Below are positions 49,644-60,277 of a stretch of 64,000 nt of DNA, in pieces. Under the pieces are notes generated by a model, which worked only from the letters and a program-made list of their open reading frames with translations, made no database searches and was not told the origin of the DNA. Source of the stretch: Hygrophila difformis (Eukaryota > Streptophyta > Magnoliopsida > Lamiales > Acanthaceae); contig JAOANR010000004.1 in NCBI GenBank assembly GCA_030278955.1, positions 60,825,541 through 60,889,540 on the forward strand. The letters are read 5' to 3'. Positions within the stretch are counted from its first letter, which is position 1. Every line of letters begins with the position of its first letter. A program made the position numbers and the translations under genes.

Positions 49644-50974
49644 TTAAAGACCTTTAAGATTAGATTTGAAGCCACAGTCAGTCAAATGCTTTGCAAGAGC
49701 CTCTCCTATATCCTTTCGCCAGTTGGGTGCTGCCTTGGCATCAGATACAGGCCATACAATTGCTGTCTCTGTTTTGTGATTCACACTGGCTGAAGAAACC
49801 TGTGGCTGTTCATAATTTTAGACAATGCCCTGTTACTTATATTCTTCTGAGAATCAAATTCTAGTGCAAACCTGATGAAGTAAATCACCGAGACATTGCC
49901 ATAACATCTAAATACCGATCTACCTTAAATAAATTCACATAAACTGATATCAGTGATAGTTACAAGAGATTTATGCTAGATTAAGTCACTCATAAAATAA
50001 TTATTCTCCTAAGTATACATACTTTATAAGAATAGAAAGCGGAACAACTTCCAAGGCCAATTTTATCTTTGGTTTGTTGGATTGTGTCACGACAAAATAA
50101 GAATCGAATGCACCAACAAGGAACACAGAATCTAAACTTTAAGTTGGCCAGGACGTAAGTGATACCAACAAGTGGCAACATTTCTGAACTATAAACATAA
50201 TGCAAATACAAATATAACACGGATGAGACTTTGTTACCAACTATTACCATATAGACAAATAGTGAAATTTCATATAACCCGTGATCCTTAAAAGCACTTA
50301 CTTGACTTTCCAAAATTTTCCTGACACTCTCAGCGCATCCCCCACAGGTCATCCCCTGCAGAACCAGGAAGCTAATTACTAAGCAGGAAGGAGGGCATAA
50401 AATGCAAACGAACAGGTGAAAGAAAACATCAACCAAAGAGGAGCTCAGCTGCCAATATTTTATATACAATTTACTCAATCTCAAGGAAAATGATGTTTAG
50501 GTTTTACTACTAGAAAACATCCTCAAGAGAAATCAAAGTACTCATTGCTCAATCAAATGCCAAATTACCCTCAAAGTAAAACAGCAATTACTCAAGCAAA
50601 ATGCTTACTCCAACGCCGAGGACAATAACATCGGCACTCAAAGCAGGATCATCCGCAGCTCCAGGAGCCACCGCGGTCGGCTTAGCTTCTCCGCCTTCCG
50701 CCGCACCATCTCCTCCACCTCCGCCTCCACCCGCACCTGCACCTCCACCTCCACCGTATCCTCCGCCTCCAGCTGCATACTTCGCAGCAAACTGCAATCT
50801 GCTCCGATGCAGGTCTCCCGAACTCGTTCCCCAACTAAACGTGCCGCATCCACTCAGCTGGAGACGAACCGCGGACAGGCGTGCAACTGGAATAGCTGTA
50901 CGTACATTAACGCAGTTGGAAAAAGGCAGAATCGACATTGAAGAAGCACCAAGCGAGAGCAAAGCCGACTCCAT
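49644..50974 (-). CDS. PCH1: PCH1-type plastid copper chaperone (PAA1/HMA6 N-terminal region as a separate gene)
   Basis: Three exons join in phase to 193 aa: 50974-50609, 50355-50302, 49805-49644. The first is a Ser/Arg-rich probable chloroplast transit peptide (MESALLSLGASSMS), then a Gly-rich linker, then ADVIVLGVG. The HMA domain follows across introns: GMTCGGCAESVRKILESQ (metal-binding Cys126 and Cys129), PQVSSASVNHKTETAIVWPV and EALAKHLTDCGFKSN. It stops after LKGL, at the point where the ATPase PAA1 would run on into its membrane domain. Plastid chaperone PCH1 is known to derive from PAA1, by alternative splicing or gene duplication, and delivers Cu(I) to PAA1 at the chloroplast envelope. 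No ATPase exons follow, so a separate chaperone gene is the best reading. Confidence 0.88.
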
Positions 50975-51365
50975 GGCAGCTTTGGATTTCGGAATGTGGA
51001 CTGGTAGTTGGGTCGAGACGGAGTACTTACTAAATATACCTTGCTGATAAAACACGTTTCTTTGATTTTGCAGTTTGCACCGACACCGGAAGCGACATCG
51101 CACTCCAAAAATCGGAAAAACGCGCTTTTAGTTTATGAAAGGGGAGGCAGTTTAAAATACTACTACTAGTCTACTACTTGCTTCTTTTGGTTTGGGTTTC
51201 TGAAATGTGAACTATGGGAATTCCTCATTTCCTCCTACGGTGTTGGCTGTTGCTGAGTTTTAGCTTCAGAAAGTCGGCTGTGAATACTTTTTTTTTTTTG
51301 GAGAAAAAAATGTTGAGGTTTTAGTAGCATAAAAATTTTAAAAAAAAACCCGAGAAACAATCAAT

Positions 51366-51692
51366 CCTTAGAGAAATCACAGTGCTCGTTGCTCAGTCCA
51401 ATGCCAAATTACTGGCAAAGTAGACAGCAGAAGAGTTATTCTTACTCAAACACCGAGGACAAAAGCAAGGGAACTCAAAGCAGGATAATCGGCAACCGCA
51501 GTCAGCTTAGCTTCTCATCCATCAGCACCAGAACAGAACCTTCACCAAATCCTCAGCCACCAGCGGCAGACCTGGAAGCAAACAGCAATCTACTCCGACG
51601 CAGGAACAGGCTCCTACTGAAGGCGCGCAACTGGAGTAGCTCAAGTGCTGAAGGACACCAAGCAATAGCCCATAGCAAAGCCGACTCCATTT
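51366..51692 (-). pseudogene. Decayed partial duplicate of the PCH1 exon 1 region
   Basis: Blocks of this stretch match the 50530-50990 region in the same order: AAATCA(A/C)AGT, TGCCAAATTAC, AACGCCGAGGACAA versus AACACCGAGGACAA, ACTCAAAGCAGGAT, GGCTTAGCTTCTC versus CAGCTTAGCTTCTC, AAGCCGACTCCAT. It includes the start-codon context (AAAGCCGACTCCAT, minus-strand ATGGAGTCGGCTTTGCT). The Gly-rich codons are largely lost and the frame from that ATG stops early. Nothing resembling exons 2-3 lies nearby. It is a partial tandem duplication that has decayed. Confidence 0.8.
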
Positions 51693-51796
51693 TCAGAATG
51701 CCAGAAGGCTTTCAGCATGGCAAAATGTCTGTAATCCTTTGATTGGTTAGAATTTCGAATTTTTAATACTAGTATATTTGGAACTTTTGATATTAG

Positions 51797-52335
51797 TACT
51801 CCCTCCGTCTAAGTTCAATTGTCCCATTTGACTTTTTGATACTGTTCATTGTTCAACTTTGACTTGTAATTAGTCCTCTGTTCCTTTTTAGTTGTCTTTT
51901 TATAGATTAAAAAGTGTTCCACAATAATTGTCATTTTTAGCTAGTTATAGGTAGTTATGACATGTTTTTATTATATTACCCTTTACTTTACATAAATGTT
52001 ATTTGTTAGCATTTATTAAATATGAGTTTAGTTGAATGATAAAAATATAAATATATGAGTTAATTAATGCAATATTGGTTATTGAAATTGAGCTGAAAGA
52101 GACAACTAAAAAGGAATAGAGGGAGTATATATTTGAAAAAATTTGTCGAGCTTAGTCTTGTTAGATTCGTTTAATCATATATTTTATATAATTTTTAGAA
52201 TATATATTCGTATAATCATATAGTTATAGAATATATATTTTATATAATTTTTAATTGTATATATTTTGAGATATTAACGGTTAAAAAAGTGAATTAGATT
52301 ATGTGCAAAAATGAAATCAGACATTTTCGGAATGG
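51797..52335. mobile_element. Outer Stowaway-like MITE, interrupted by another MITE
   Basis: Left end TACTCCCTCCGTCTAAGTTC at 51797. After the inner insertion (51871-52127) family interior resumes (TTGTTAGATTCGTTTAATCA, GATATTAACGGTTAAAAAAG). Its right end GACATTTTCGGAATGGCGAG is eroded and abuts the hAT-like element. Confidence 0.6.
51871..52127. mobile_element. Inner Stowaway-like MITE, nested
   Basis: Left end TAGTCCTCTGTTCCTTTTTA and right end TAAAAAGGAATAGAGGGAGTA-type sequence are inverted relatives with GTTGTC/GACAAC just inside. It lies inside the 51797 MITE. Confidence 0.7.
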
Positions 52336-52343
52336 CGAGAGGC

Positions 52344-52815
52344 CAGTGGCGGATACAGAATTTTTTATTTGATAGGTCAAAATATCATGAAGAATAATTA
52401 GCTAACTTTAGAAAGTTTGTGAACTTTAAAATGGTATGGGATTCGGAAAATCCATAGACTCCGTATAGAGTTGACTGACTTTGTATAGGAATAATATTAT
52501 ACAAAATCTGTAAAACTCTGTTATTTGGAGATATTTTGTATAATTATATTTTTCTAATAAAATCCATTAAAATTCATGGAGTTTTGAAGTCAATAGAATA
52601 GACTCTTCAGTACATTTGTTAAGACATTTTAACAGCTATATTGAACACCTCAAGATTTTTAAAGAATATTTTATACTCAAATGAAATACCTTACGACGAG
52701 TTTTAAAAACTTTTCAAAATCTAGATTGAAAACACTCAAATTCTAATAGTAAAATAATAAAAATTCTATAACTCTTGATTGAATACATTTCCATGAGAGT
52801 TATGAACCCCTTAAA

Positions 52816-52856
<41 letters not shown>

Positions 52857-53170
52857 TATCTTGTCTTACAAAAGTTAGTGTTTGTAATACATTCTCATTA
52901 GAGTTGTGAACCCCTCACTATTAAAATCCTATATACACATATTTATAATAAAAATAATCAATAATATTAAATTCTTATTCAAATTACTATAACATTTACC
53001 CTTTCATAATCTGTATAGGCTGTTCAGGAAAAAAAAAATACTCTAACACTAGTCTTAAATTACACCCTAATTCCTAATTATAGTAAAATATTAGTAGTAA
53101 TATTTTATTATTTTTTATTATTTTTGGTAGGTCAATTGACCCACCTTGCACACTACCAAATCCGCCCCTG
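52344..53170. mobile_element. Non-autonomous hAT-like element
   Basis: Left terminus CAGTGGCGGAT and right terminus ATCCGCCCCTG pair at 10 of 11 positions, and the flanks share GCGAGAG (52335-52341 and 53171-53177), close to the 8-bp duplication of hAT elements. About 827 bp, without a transposase. It contains a (TA)n run (52817-52853) and a short SINE-type tail near 53015. Confidence 0.75.
53005..53050 (+). mobile_element. Tiny truncated SINE tail inside the hAT-like element
   Basis: CTGTATAGGCTGTTCAGG followed by an A-run matches the 3' end at 30966 and 8431. The flanks TACTATAACA (about 52985) and TACTCTAACA (about 53038) look like a diverged target duplication. Confidence 0.5.
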
Positions 53171-53986
53171 GCGAGAGCACGTTTTCTTTGCTGTTGGACA
53201 TTGAAACGCGACATTAGTTTCCGAAAATATCGAACCAACTTTCTAGTTTTGTTGTGAAAAACTAAAAAGGGAGGTATTTTAAAATACCTCTTATGATTTC
53301 TGCTGGTGATGGATACCACTCGAACACGGGACCTCCACAAAGCATTCCAACTGGGATTACCAACGATCCGGTTGGCAGAGTGGTATAAACTCCACCATCT
53401 ATATTAGTACTTTATAAGGCTAGGCTATAGTATTATAGGCTATAGCTGAATTATGAGCTCGATTACTTTCATTCCTAAACGATGACGCGTATTGGATCTC
53501 GATTCATAAATATTTTAATTAACTATATCCTCTATTAACCTATATTAAGTGGTGTTTCTGAACCCAGCTAGCTTACGGGTTCCAAACAGTGGAAACAGTA
53601 TCTATAAAGAATCATAGATACCTTGTTACGATTTCAAAGTCATGGAAAAACATAGTAAAAATAAAAGAGCCTTGTTTCTTAAATGATTCAACAACAGATC
53701 GAATGAGTATTCAGCATTGGAGTGTTTACAGCTTTCCATTTTACACATGGGCAGTAGCAAACATTTCATATAATCAATCCCTCCTTTTATTTGTCCGGTA
53801 AGCCTAAAATTAGAGAGAGCAATGTTCATCCATGCTGTCAAAGTAAAATGTCACGATGCACAAGAAACGTTCCAATGGAGGAGGGAACGTAAAAAACTGA
53901 CCAAAAAGTCCTCTGTATGCTGTACGGCTAACGCCATAGGGCAGGCGAAATGAAAGGGTCATGAGGTTAGACTATTGACTTGTTAC

Positions 53987-56757
53987 TCAATGATTGTCAG
54001 CTGCTATGCTCTCATAGAACAGTATGTATCCGTGATCTGAGTTGTTGGAGTACTCCTGGGCGGATCCAAAATATGCCTGGATGGTAGCTTCATCGATCAT
54101 CTCCACATTGTCATCGTCGAAGTGCAGCCAGTGGTTGTGGCTTTTGACAATGCTTACGTAATGCCCATGGTTCGGCCCAATCCCAACATGAACTACCACA
54201 CCAAACAACGAGTATTCCAAATCTGGATCCTCCACCGTGTTGCTGAGTTTTAGCTCCAGAGGGAACACGACGCGGTAGGATAATTTCTTGTGTCTGTTCA
54301 GCTGCTCCATGAACTTGAATCGCTTGAGATGAATGACCAGGATGCGAGGTGGCTTCTTTATCTTCATCCTCTTCTGGGCTTCCTGCAAGCTGTGTTTAGG
54401 ATAAGAAAAATCGTTAGCTCCTTTCCCGTGGTAAGGATAATGCAGCAACTGTGATGAAATGGCACCCACCTAGAGCATTTATCGCAGAAGAATTTATCGT
54501 CAGCATTCAAGGTTTCTGTGGAGCTGAAGTTCTTGAGGCAGCTAGTAATCGAAGTGTTTTGTTCAATGTCAAGGCTTAAATCTAAGAAAGTCTCATCCCT
54601 GGCAGTAACTGTTTCACACCTTAAACACCTTGTCTCATTTGTAAGAATACCCTGAAATTTACCAACAGTCAATAACAAAGACAATAAAATTTTGCAGACT
54701 TGCATAGAGATAATGATTGTAAGGACCACTTATTTGGTGAGTTAATTACCAAACTCTAGCATAGCAAAACGTCATTCTTATCGAGTATTCTTACCTGAAA
54801 ATTTTTGTGCACCCAATTAACTGCTTGCGCCTGCTTAAAACCATTGACCTGACCATTGATTGATCCATTCATCTCGGGTAGTGCTTTCTGAGACTCTTTC
54901 TCCAGTATGTCAACAAGTTGGTTGAGCAAAAAGTTCAGGAATTCGTGAGCATCCTGTGTGACAGCAGGGAATTTACAGTGAGATATTTTAATGTGGAAAT
55001 TGAAAAGTTAAGTCCATCTTGAATAGCATTCTGTTCTTCCTAAACAAAACAGGCTGTACAGAAATTCACAAGAATCCCACTGCATCTGATACCAATTACC
55101 AAATGAATTAAACATCTCCAAAGAAAGCTATGGCTCCAAGGAATGTCAACAGTATATGATAATAACATCCAATCAGCAGGAAAATGGAGAACATAACTAG
55201 GATTAATGTGAATTAGTAATATCCAACTTCTCTTATAAAGACAAAGGAGAGGATTATAAAAAATTTCAAAGATTACTATAGTGAATATGAAGAATGCTAG
55301 AAGTATAAACATTTGGATTATAACTGAAATATACTGTGTGATGAACTTCAAGAAAAGCATACTTGATGCATATACCCTCGGAAAGCATCATTTTCTTTTC
55401 TAACTCTTTGTACAAAGCGTTTTGGAGCTATGACACCTGTCTTCTTCTTCTGCGAATTTATCTGCATCGAGAACAATTAACTGGCAGTTAATCACCAGCA
55501 ACGCCAGTTTAAAGAAAGCTAGTGCTGCAATAAAAGTCCAAACCGCTGGCCACCATGGGGCAGCAATGTTTGCCATATGTCTTGTTGATCAAACAGAACA
55601 ATGGATAGCGTACAACATTTTTTTCACGTTAGTTATTAACTGTACCATTACTAATCAGATAAGACCAAAGAAATAATAAAATCCTCAAAAATCATGAAAG
55701 TGCACTCATACAATGATCAATAGACGTCATCTCTGACAGACATGTGGTTCCAAACTTACTGCAAAAACTACTTTAAATAAACTTGCCTTAATCTCTATAT
55801 AATTATACATAATTGCTATTTGCAAGTTACAGAATATGAAATGCAGCAGTAATTAAAAATCTATTACCTGTGAGAACAGTTCTGCAAGACATGTTAATAG
55901 ATTCTCCTCTACTTCCCCTTGGCTTTTGCAATTAGAATAATACTCCAGTAGTTGTTCACGAAATGGCACACAAAAGTAAAGAGCCTAAATGAAGAGAGTC
56001 GTGTAAATGCTCACGAAAGTATCATATACTCCAAGAACATTATAATGCATCACAGAAATACTTATTGAATCTACACCGCCATGAAAATGCATATATTGAA
56101 CTCAACTGCTGCATTCATAGAAGTTTATCCGAAAAACAAAACGTAATCCAATTCAGTTGAACGAACCATATTGCCACTGCCGAGTTTTCTACAGCATGTA
56201 ATAGTGACACACATTATGCGCATAGAAGACACTGATAAAATAATAGCTGTGCAGGGTACAAGTGAAGGTTAGACAAATAATTTTCCCAACAAGGCATAAA
56301 CATTTTCTGTGAAAAGATTAAACCACCAAATCAGAGCAAGCAGGATTTATGCAAATCAATCAGACTAAACCAAAGAGAGACGAAAAGGGAGTGGTTACCA
56401 ACGGGAAAAATCACAACTTAACAAGATAATCTATCTACCTCGTGTAAAGCAAATCCAGCATAGCAATTCAATTAGCCAAACAATTTCTTTTTAAGAAATC
56501 CAATAATTTTCATATCTGTTTCCAACACACGACAATATCAAGATCCAATTAAACCAAAACTATACCAATAAATAAAACGAATACCCCCAACCACAAAAGC
56601 ACAATTGCATCGGATCGAGAAACAGCAATCCCCATTGTACCTGAAGCACGCTGTTGCAATAGCAAGTGTTGCCGAAATTCTCCAATCCGAAATACCTCTC
56701 ACCTTCGGGAAAATGATCGCCCAGTGCCTTCTCCAACTTGGAACTCGCCACACCCAT
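53987..56757 (-). CDS. UBP3: Ubiquitin C-terminal hydrolase, UBP3/UBP4 type
   Basis: Six exons join in phase to 358 aa: 56757-56641, 55984-55868, 55461-55363, 54953-54795, 54651-54470, 54389-53987. The N-terminus [20 protein letters not shown] has a Gly2/Ser6 N-myristoylation signal. The Cys box is [16 protein letters not shown] (nucleophile Cys32). Two CxxC pairs (CLRC and CDKC) make the zinc ribbon of the USP fingers. The His box is [17 protein letters not shown] (His301) followed by FDDDNV with the acidic/Asn partner. The enzyme removes ubiquitin from proteins; the Arabidopsis UBP3/UBP4 pair is nuclear-localised and needed for pollen development. Length is close to the family's roughly 365-371 aa. 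UBP3 and UBP4 are too alike to tell apart here. Confidence 0.95.
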
Positions 56758-59700
56758 GGTACGTGTGACACCTTCCAACATGTACCAAAACTCCTCTATC
56801 TTCCCAAAATTGTCACTTTCCCACAACAACCATCAAAACCGCCGTCATCAGCAAGTGGGGCAGCACTTTTCAACTCCTTTATTGTCCCGTGAAATCGAAT
56901 TGACAATTGGGTTGTTGGAGGGGCTGATGTGATGAAAATATCGCGCTGATCGTTGATATGACCTAATTGAATTGATTTGGGGAGGGATAATCATAATTCA
57001 GAAACGAGAGTTGACTAAACCCTATCATCAATAGACAGAAATCGCAAAAGGGAATAATGGAAGAAGATATGAATCGAAGAAATGGATGAGGATTGGGGAG
57101 AAGGCAAACACTTTTCCAACGAGACGGACACAACTCTTTTAACGGAATATGAAATCTAAAGTATGAACGGATAAATGAAACAATATTTGGTTCCGCACAA
57201 GAATGTAAGAACGTGCTTTCTTGAGGGAAAAAAGGTCACCATTTTACCGTGGTTATTTATGATTATTTATTGCCAGGATATTTATATTTGCGCATGCAAT
57301 GTTTGAACTTTGAAGGGTTACAATTTAACCATGGAGTTCAAAATTTCAAATTATTAAAAATATAATTTAATTTAAGCGACAAAGTTAGATTTAAATTGGA
57401 AATAAATCATTATGAGAAATTGGGCTAGGAATTTTGTTTGATGTCCCAATTCTTAGTTCTTGCTAGTTACTAGTATAATATTCTGTTCTTTATTTGTCAT
57501 AATTTATGGTATATAATACCTACAAATTAATGACATAACCAAATTAAAAATTAACATAAGTATTGGTGTTGATATTAAATTTAGAGTGTTTAAAAATTCG
57601 TTTTCATATTTCAAAACTTAACCCATTAAATTCCATTGCATCAGTCATAATATATTTATACTAAAGCAAAAAACCAATTGCACTTATTCGACGGATCTAA
57701 TTTTTAAATTATAAATATTGGTATCAGCATGGCTATTCTTGAAAAAAAAATGGTTGGTTTTGGTTTTCAACGATTTTGACTTTTCATGCAACACGAATGA
57801 CGTTGACGTTGATTTTTTAGTTTAATTAGACAGTAGATTTTTTTCTTCTGTGTTTAATTACAGCACAAAGGAGAAATCTCCTGTGTCTACAATTCTACAA
57901 GATATATTCTTCTACGCTGCTCAAGTTCTTTGAATGTTGTTCAGCATCAATGACAAGGAAATGTTCCAGCTGATTTATGTTTCATCGCCCGTTTCCCTTT
58001 TCAGGTATGCTTCAATTCATTGCATTTTGGAGTCCTCACCAGCTTTAATTTTATTTCAACAATCTGTAGTAAATTTTGATTTATATGTTGCATTATTCAA
58101 TTCTCACCACAAGTAGATGTTTTTGTTTGTCAGCCGGCAACAAAGAATAAATTGATTCAAAAACAATCTACAAGGGTCAGGCTTTACTCTTTAGCTTTTA
58201 AATATTTCTTGCATTGTCCAATACACATGTTTTTAGAGTTGTAATTGTTTGCTATTGTGCTTTGCCATTCTAATCTTTCAACGGATTTCCCTAAGCAACA
58301 GGGCAGCATTGAGAAAGTGAATTTTCACCCCTTTTTCTATGTTATTTCATCTATTGATGTTGTTGACCTGCAGGACCCAATATATCAGGTATATTGATCC
58401 CACTACAACTGTTTCATGTTATTGACCTGCACAACCAATATAATCCCATTAGAGTTTAACTTATTTTCTTTCTGCAGGACCAATATAATCCCCAGTGTCG
58501 AACTATGGTCACGAACTGCTGTAAGCGAAGATTGTGGTCAGATATTAGAGAATGATTCCTAGGAGTATAAATTAGTTTGAGCAGGGGTTTATTTATGGAT
58601 CTGTAATTAGGTTGTATTTTTGCAGTTTTGTTCATGAGAATTTAGAGTATGGTGAGTTTATTTTCACCACATGATCTTAATTCCCTAGATGACTAATGCA
58701 TTTAAACCTGTTTGGATGTGGTTTTCAGTATGAACTCCACAATGGTAAAGAGTTAGATGCCCATGAAGTGCAATTAGTGGTATTATAGTTTTTTCAGCGA
58801 AGGTTCTGCAACATAACTATGTAGTGGAAACTTAAATTAGTGTATACATTTCAGTGGTTCGTAAAGTCAATTCAAATATGTAGTGGTGCTTAAAGACTGT
58901 GAGGTTTGTTGCTCATTAACAAAAGAATATTGGCAATCCTTTGCCTATAAAAAACAATAAGGTCCACGAATAACTTTTTCTTCTGGTAACTTTTCTGGAT
59001 ATGATTTAGGGAAGAAACTTGGATATGGGGTTGCTTGTGAAAGGCACTAGCATTAATGAGTTAACAATTTTTTGTTTGGGAATGACATATGGATCCTGTT
59101 TATTGATGGAGTTTATAGTGCCATTTCTTTAACTTATACTGGGGTATAGTTAACAGGGTTGGAGCTTTTTATTGTATGCTTTTTGTGTTGTCACTTGGTA
59201 CTTTGATAAGACTTGGCATAAGCATATATTCAGAATGTGGAGGTACATGTTTACATCTAAGGTTGGTACTCTGATCATTTAATGACCACAAAGAATTGCC
59301 AAAATCTTCTTGGTTGTGCACACATGTGGCTGCAGGTTCAATGCTTTGGCATGGCATATAAACCAAGTTGTCTCAGAGTATGTTTTTACTACCATTCCAG
59401 GAGTTTATGAAGTCTGTAAGTGTTTGGCTCTGGTGTAGCCAAGGACCTTTTTCTCCTCAAGGGAGGCTATCGGAAAAGGATCAAACCGATTACGGGTTCG
59501 AATTAACAATAATGCGCCCACAATTGAATGAATCTTCCTTGAATTGATCAACAATAACACGATACAACGGAGAATCTGCCTGTTGTTAAGAAACAACGGC
59601 GGAATTCACCAAAAACTGAGAACCAAACTACCAGCTGCTAAGGAGCAACGGTGGATTTGGAAATGGTAACCGCTACAAACTAGGCTAAATTCTAAGGAAA

Positions 59701-59800
59701 GCTGTAAAGGAAAGCTGTAAAGAAAGCAGTAAAGATAACAAGGAATTAAAATTGATAAAAGTAATTTGGGGGTTGGATTGATCTCTCCGATTTTGAGTGC
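56758..59800. other. Intergenic: UBP promoter side and PMD upstream region
   Basis: About 3 kb. The left part (56758-57130) should hold the UBP 5'UTR and promoter. Between 58360 and 58500 the motif TTGACCTGCA with AATATA recurs in three short variants. No intact gene was recognised. Confidence 0.5.
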
Positions 59801-59986
59801 GTCGACCCCTATTTATAGCCGGAGCTGGAATAACCGCTCTCCGGCTAACTCCTCTGAGCCGAACTCTTTCTCTCTTCAATTCGATTGTTTTGGTTTCGGC
59901 TACTTCTTCCTATTTCGGCCGAAATCTTTATCAGCTTCGATTTCCTTCCTTCGGTTTGCTATGTACTTTCGGCCCTGCCAATCTTG

Positions 59987-60211
59987 AGCCCACCTTCTTC
60001 TTGGATTTCCCCTTTCTTCCGGCCCATGTCTTACGGCCCAATAGCTCTTTCGCGGCCCACTATTTCGTATGGCCCCAACAGATGCCCTCCTTACTTGGGC
60101 GAATTGCTTCCATGCGAAAGAGCCCAAGTAACCTCCCTTTCTTCTTCCTTTTGGCGGTTATTTTCTCCTTCTCGAGGATGCTCTCCATCATTCCCCTATT
60201 TACGTAGCCCA
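59987..60211 (+). promoter_or_regulatory. Cluster of TGGGCC/T (site II) motifs upstream of the PMD gene
   Basis: GGCCCA or AGCCCA, the complement of TGGGCC/TGGGCT, occurs six times: 59987, 60021, 60035, 60054, 60121 and 60206. Site II elements bind TCP transcription factors and drive genes of growing tissue (PCNA, ribosomal proteins). A TATA-like CTATTTATAG lies further upstream at 59810-59819. Also, TTACTTGGGC (60091-60100) and GCCCAAGTAA (60122-60131) form a perfect 10-bp stem. Confidence 0.5.
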
Positions 60212-60277
60212 CCACGTACTCGGAGTGAACTGCCTTTCCAACTTCTCCTCTATCTCTCTCTCTTTCCACTTTCTCCG

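Noticed and set aside
50601..51047. Proline-rich plus-strand frame over PCH1 exon 1
   Set aside because: Antisense of the Gly-rich linker codons of PCH1.
59405..59596. Minus-strand frame (63 aa) left of the PMD gene, possibly a retroelement remnant
   Set aside because: No reverse transcriptase, integrase or terminal-repeat signature could be seen; too short to name.
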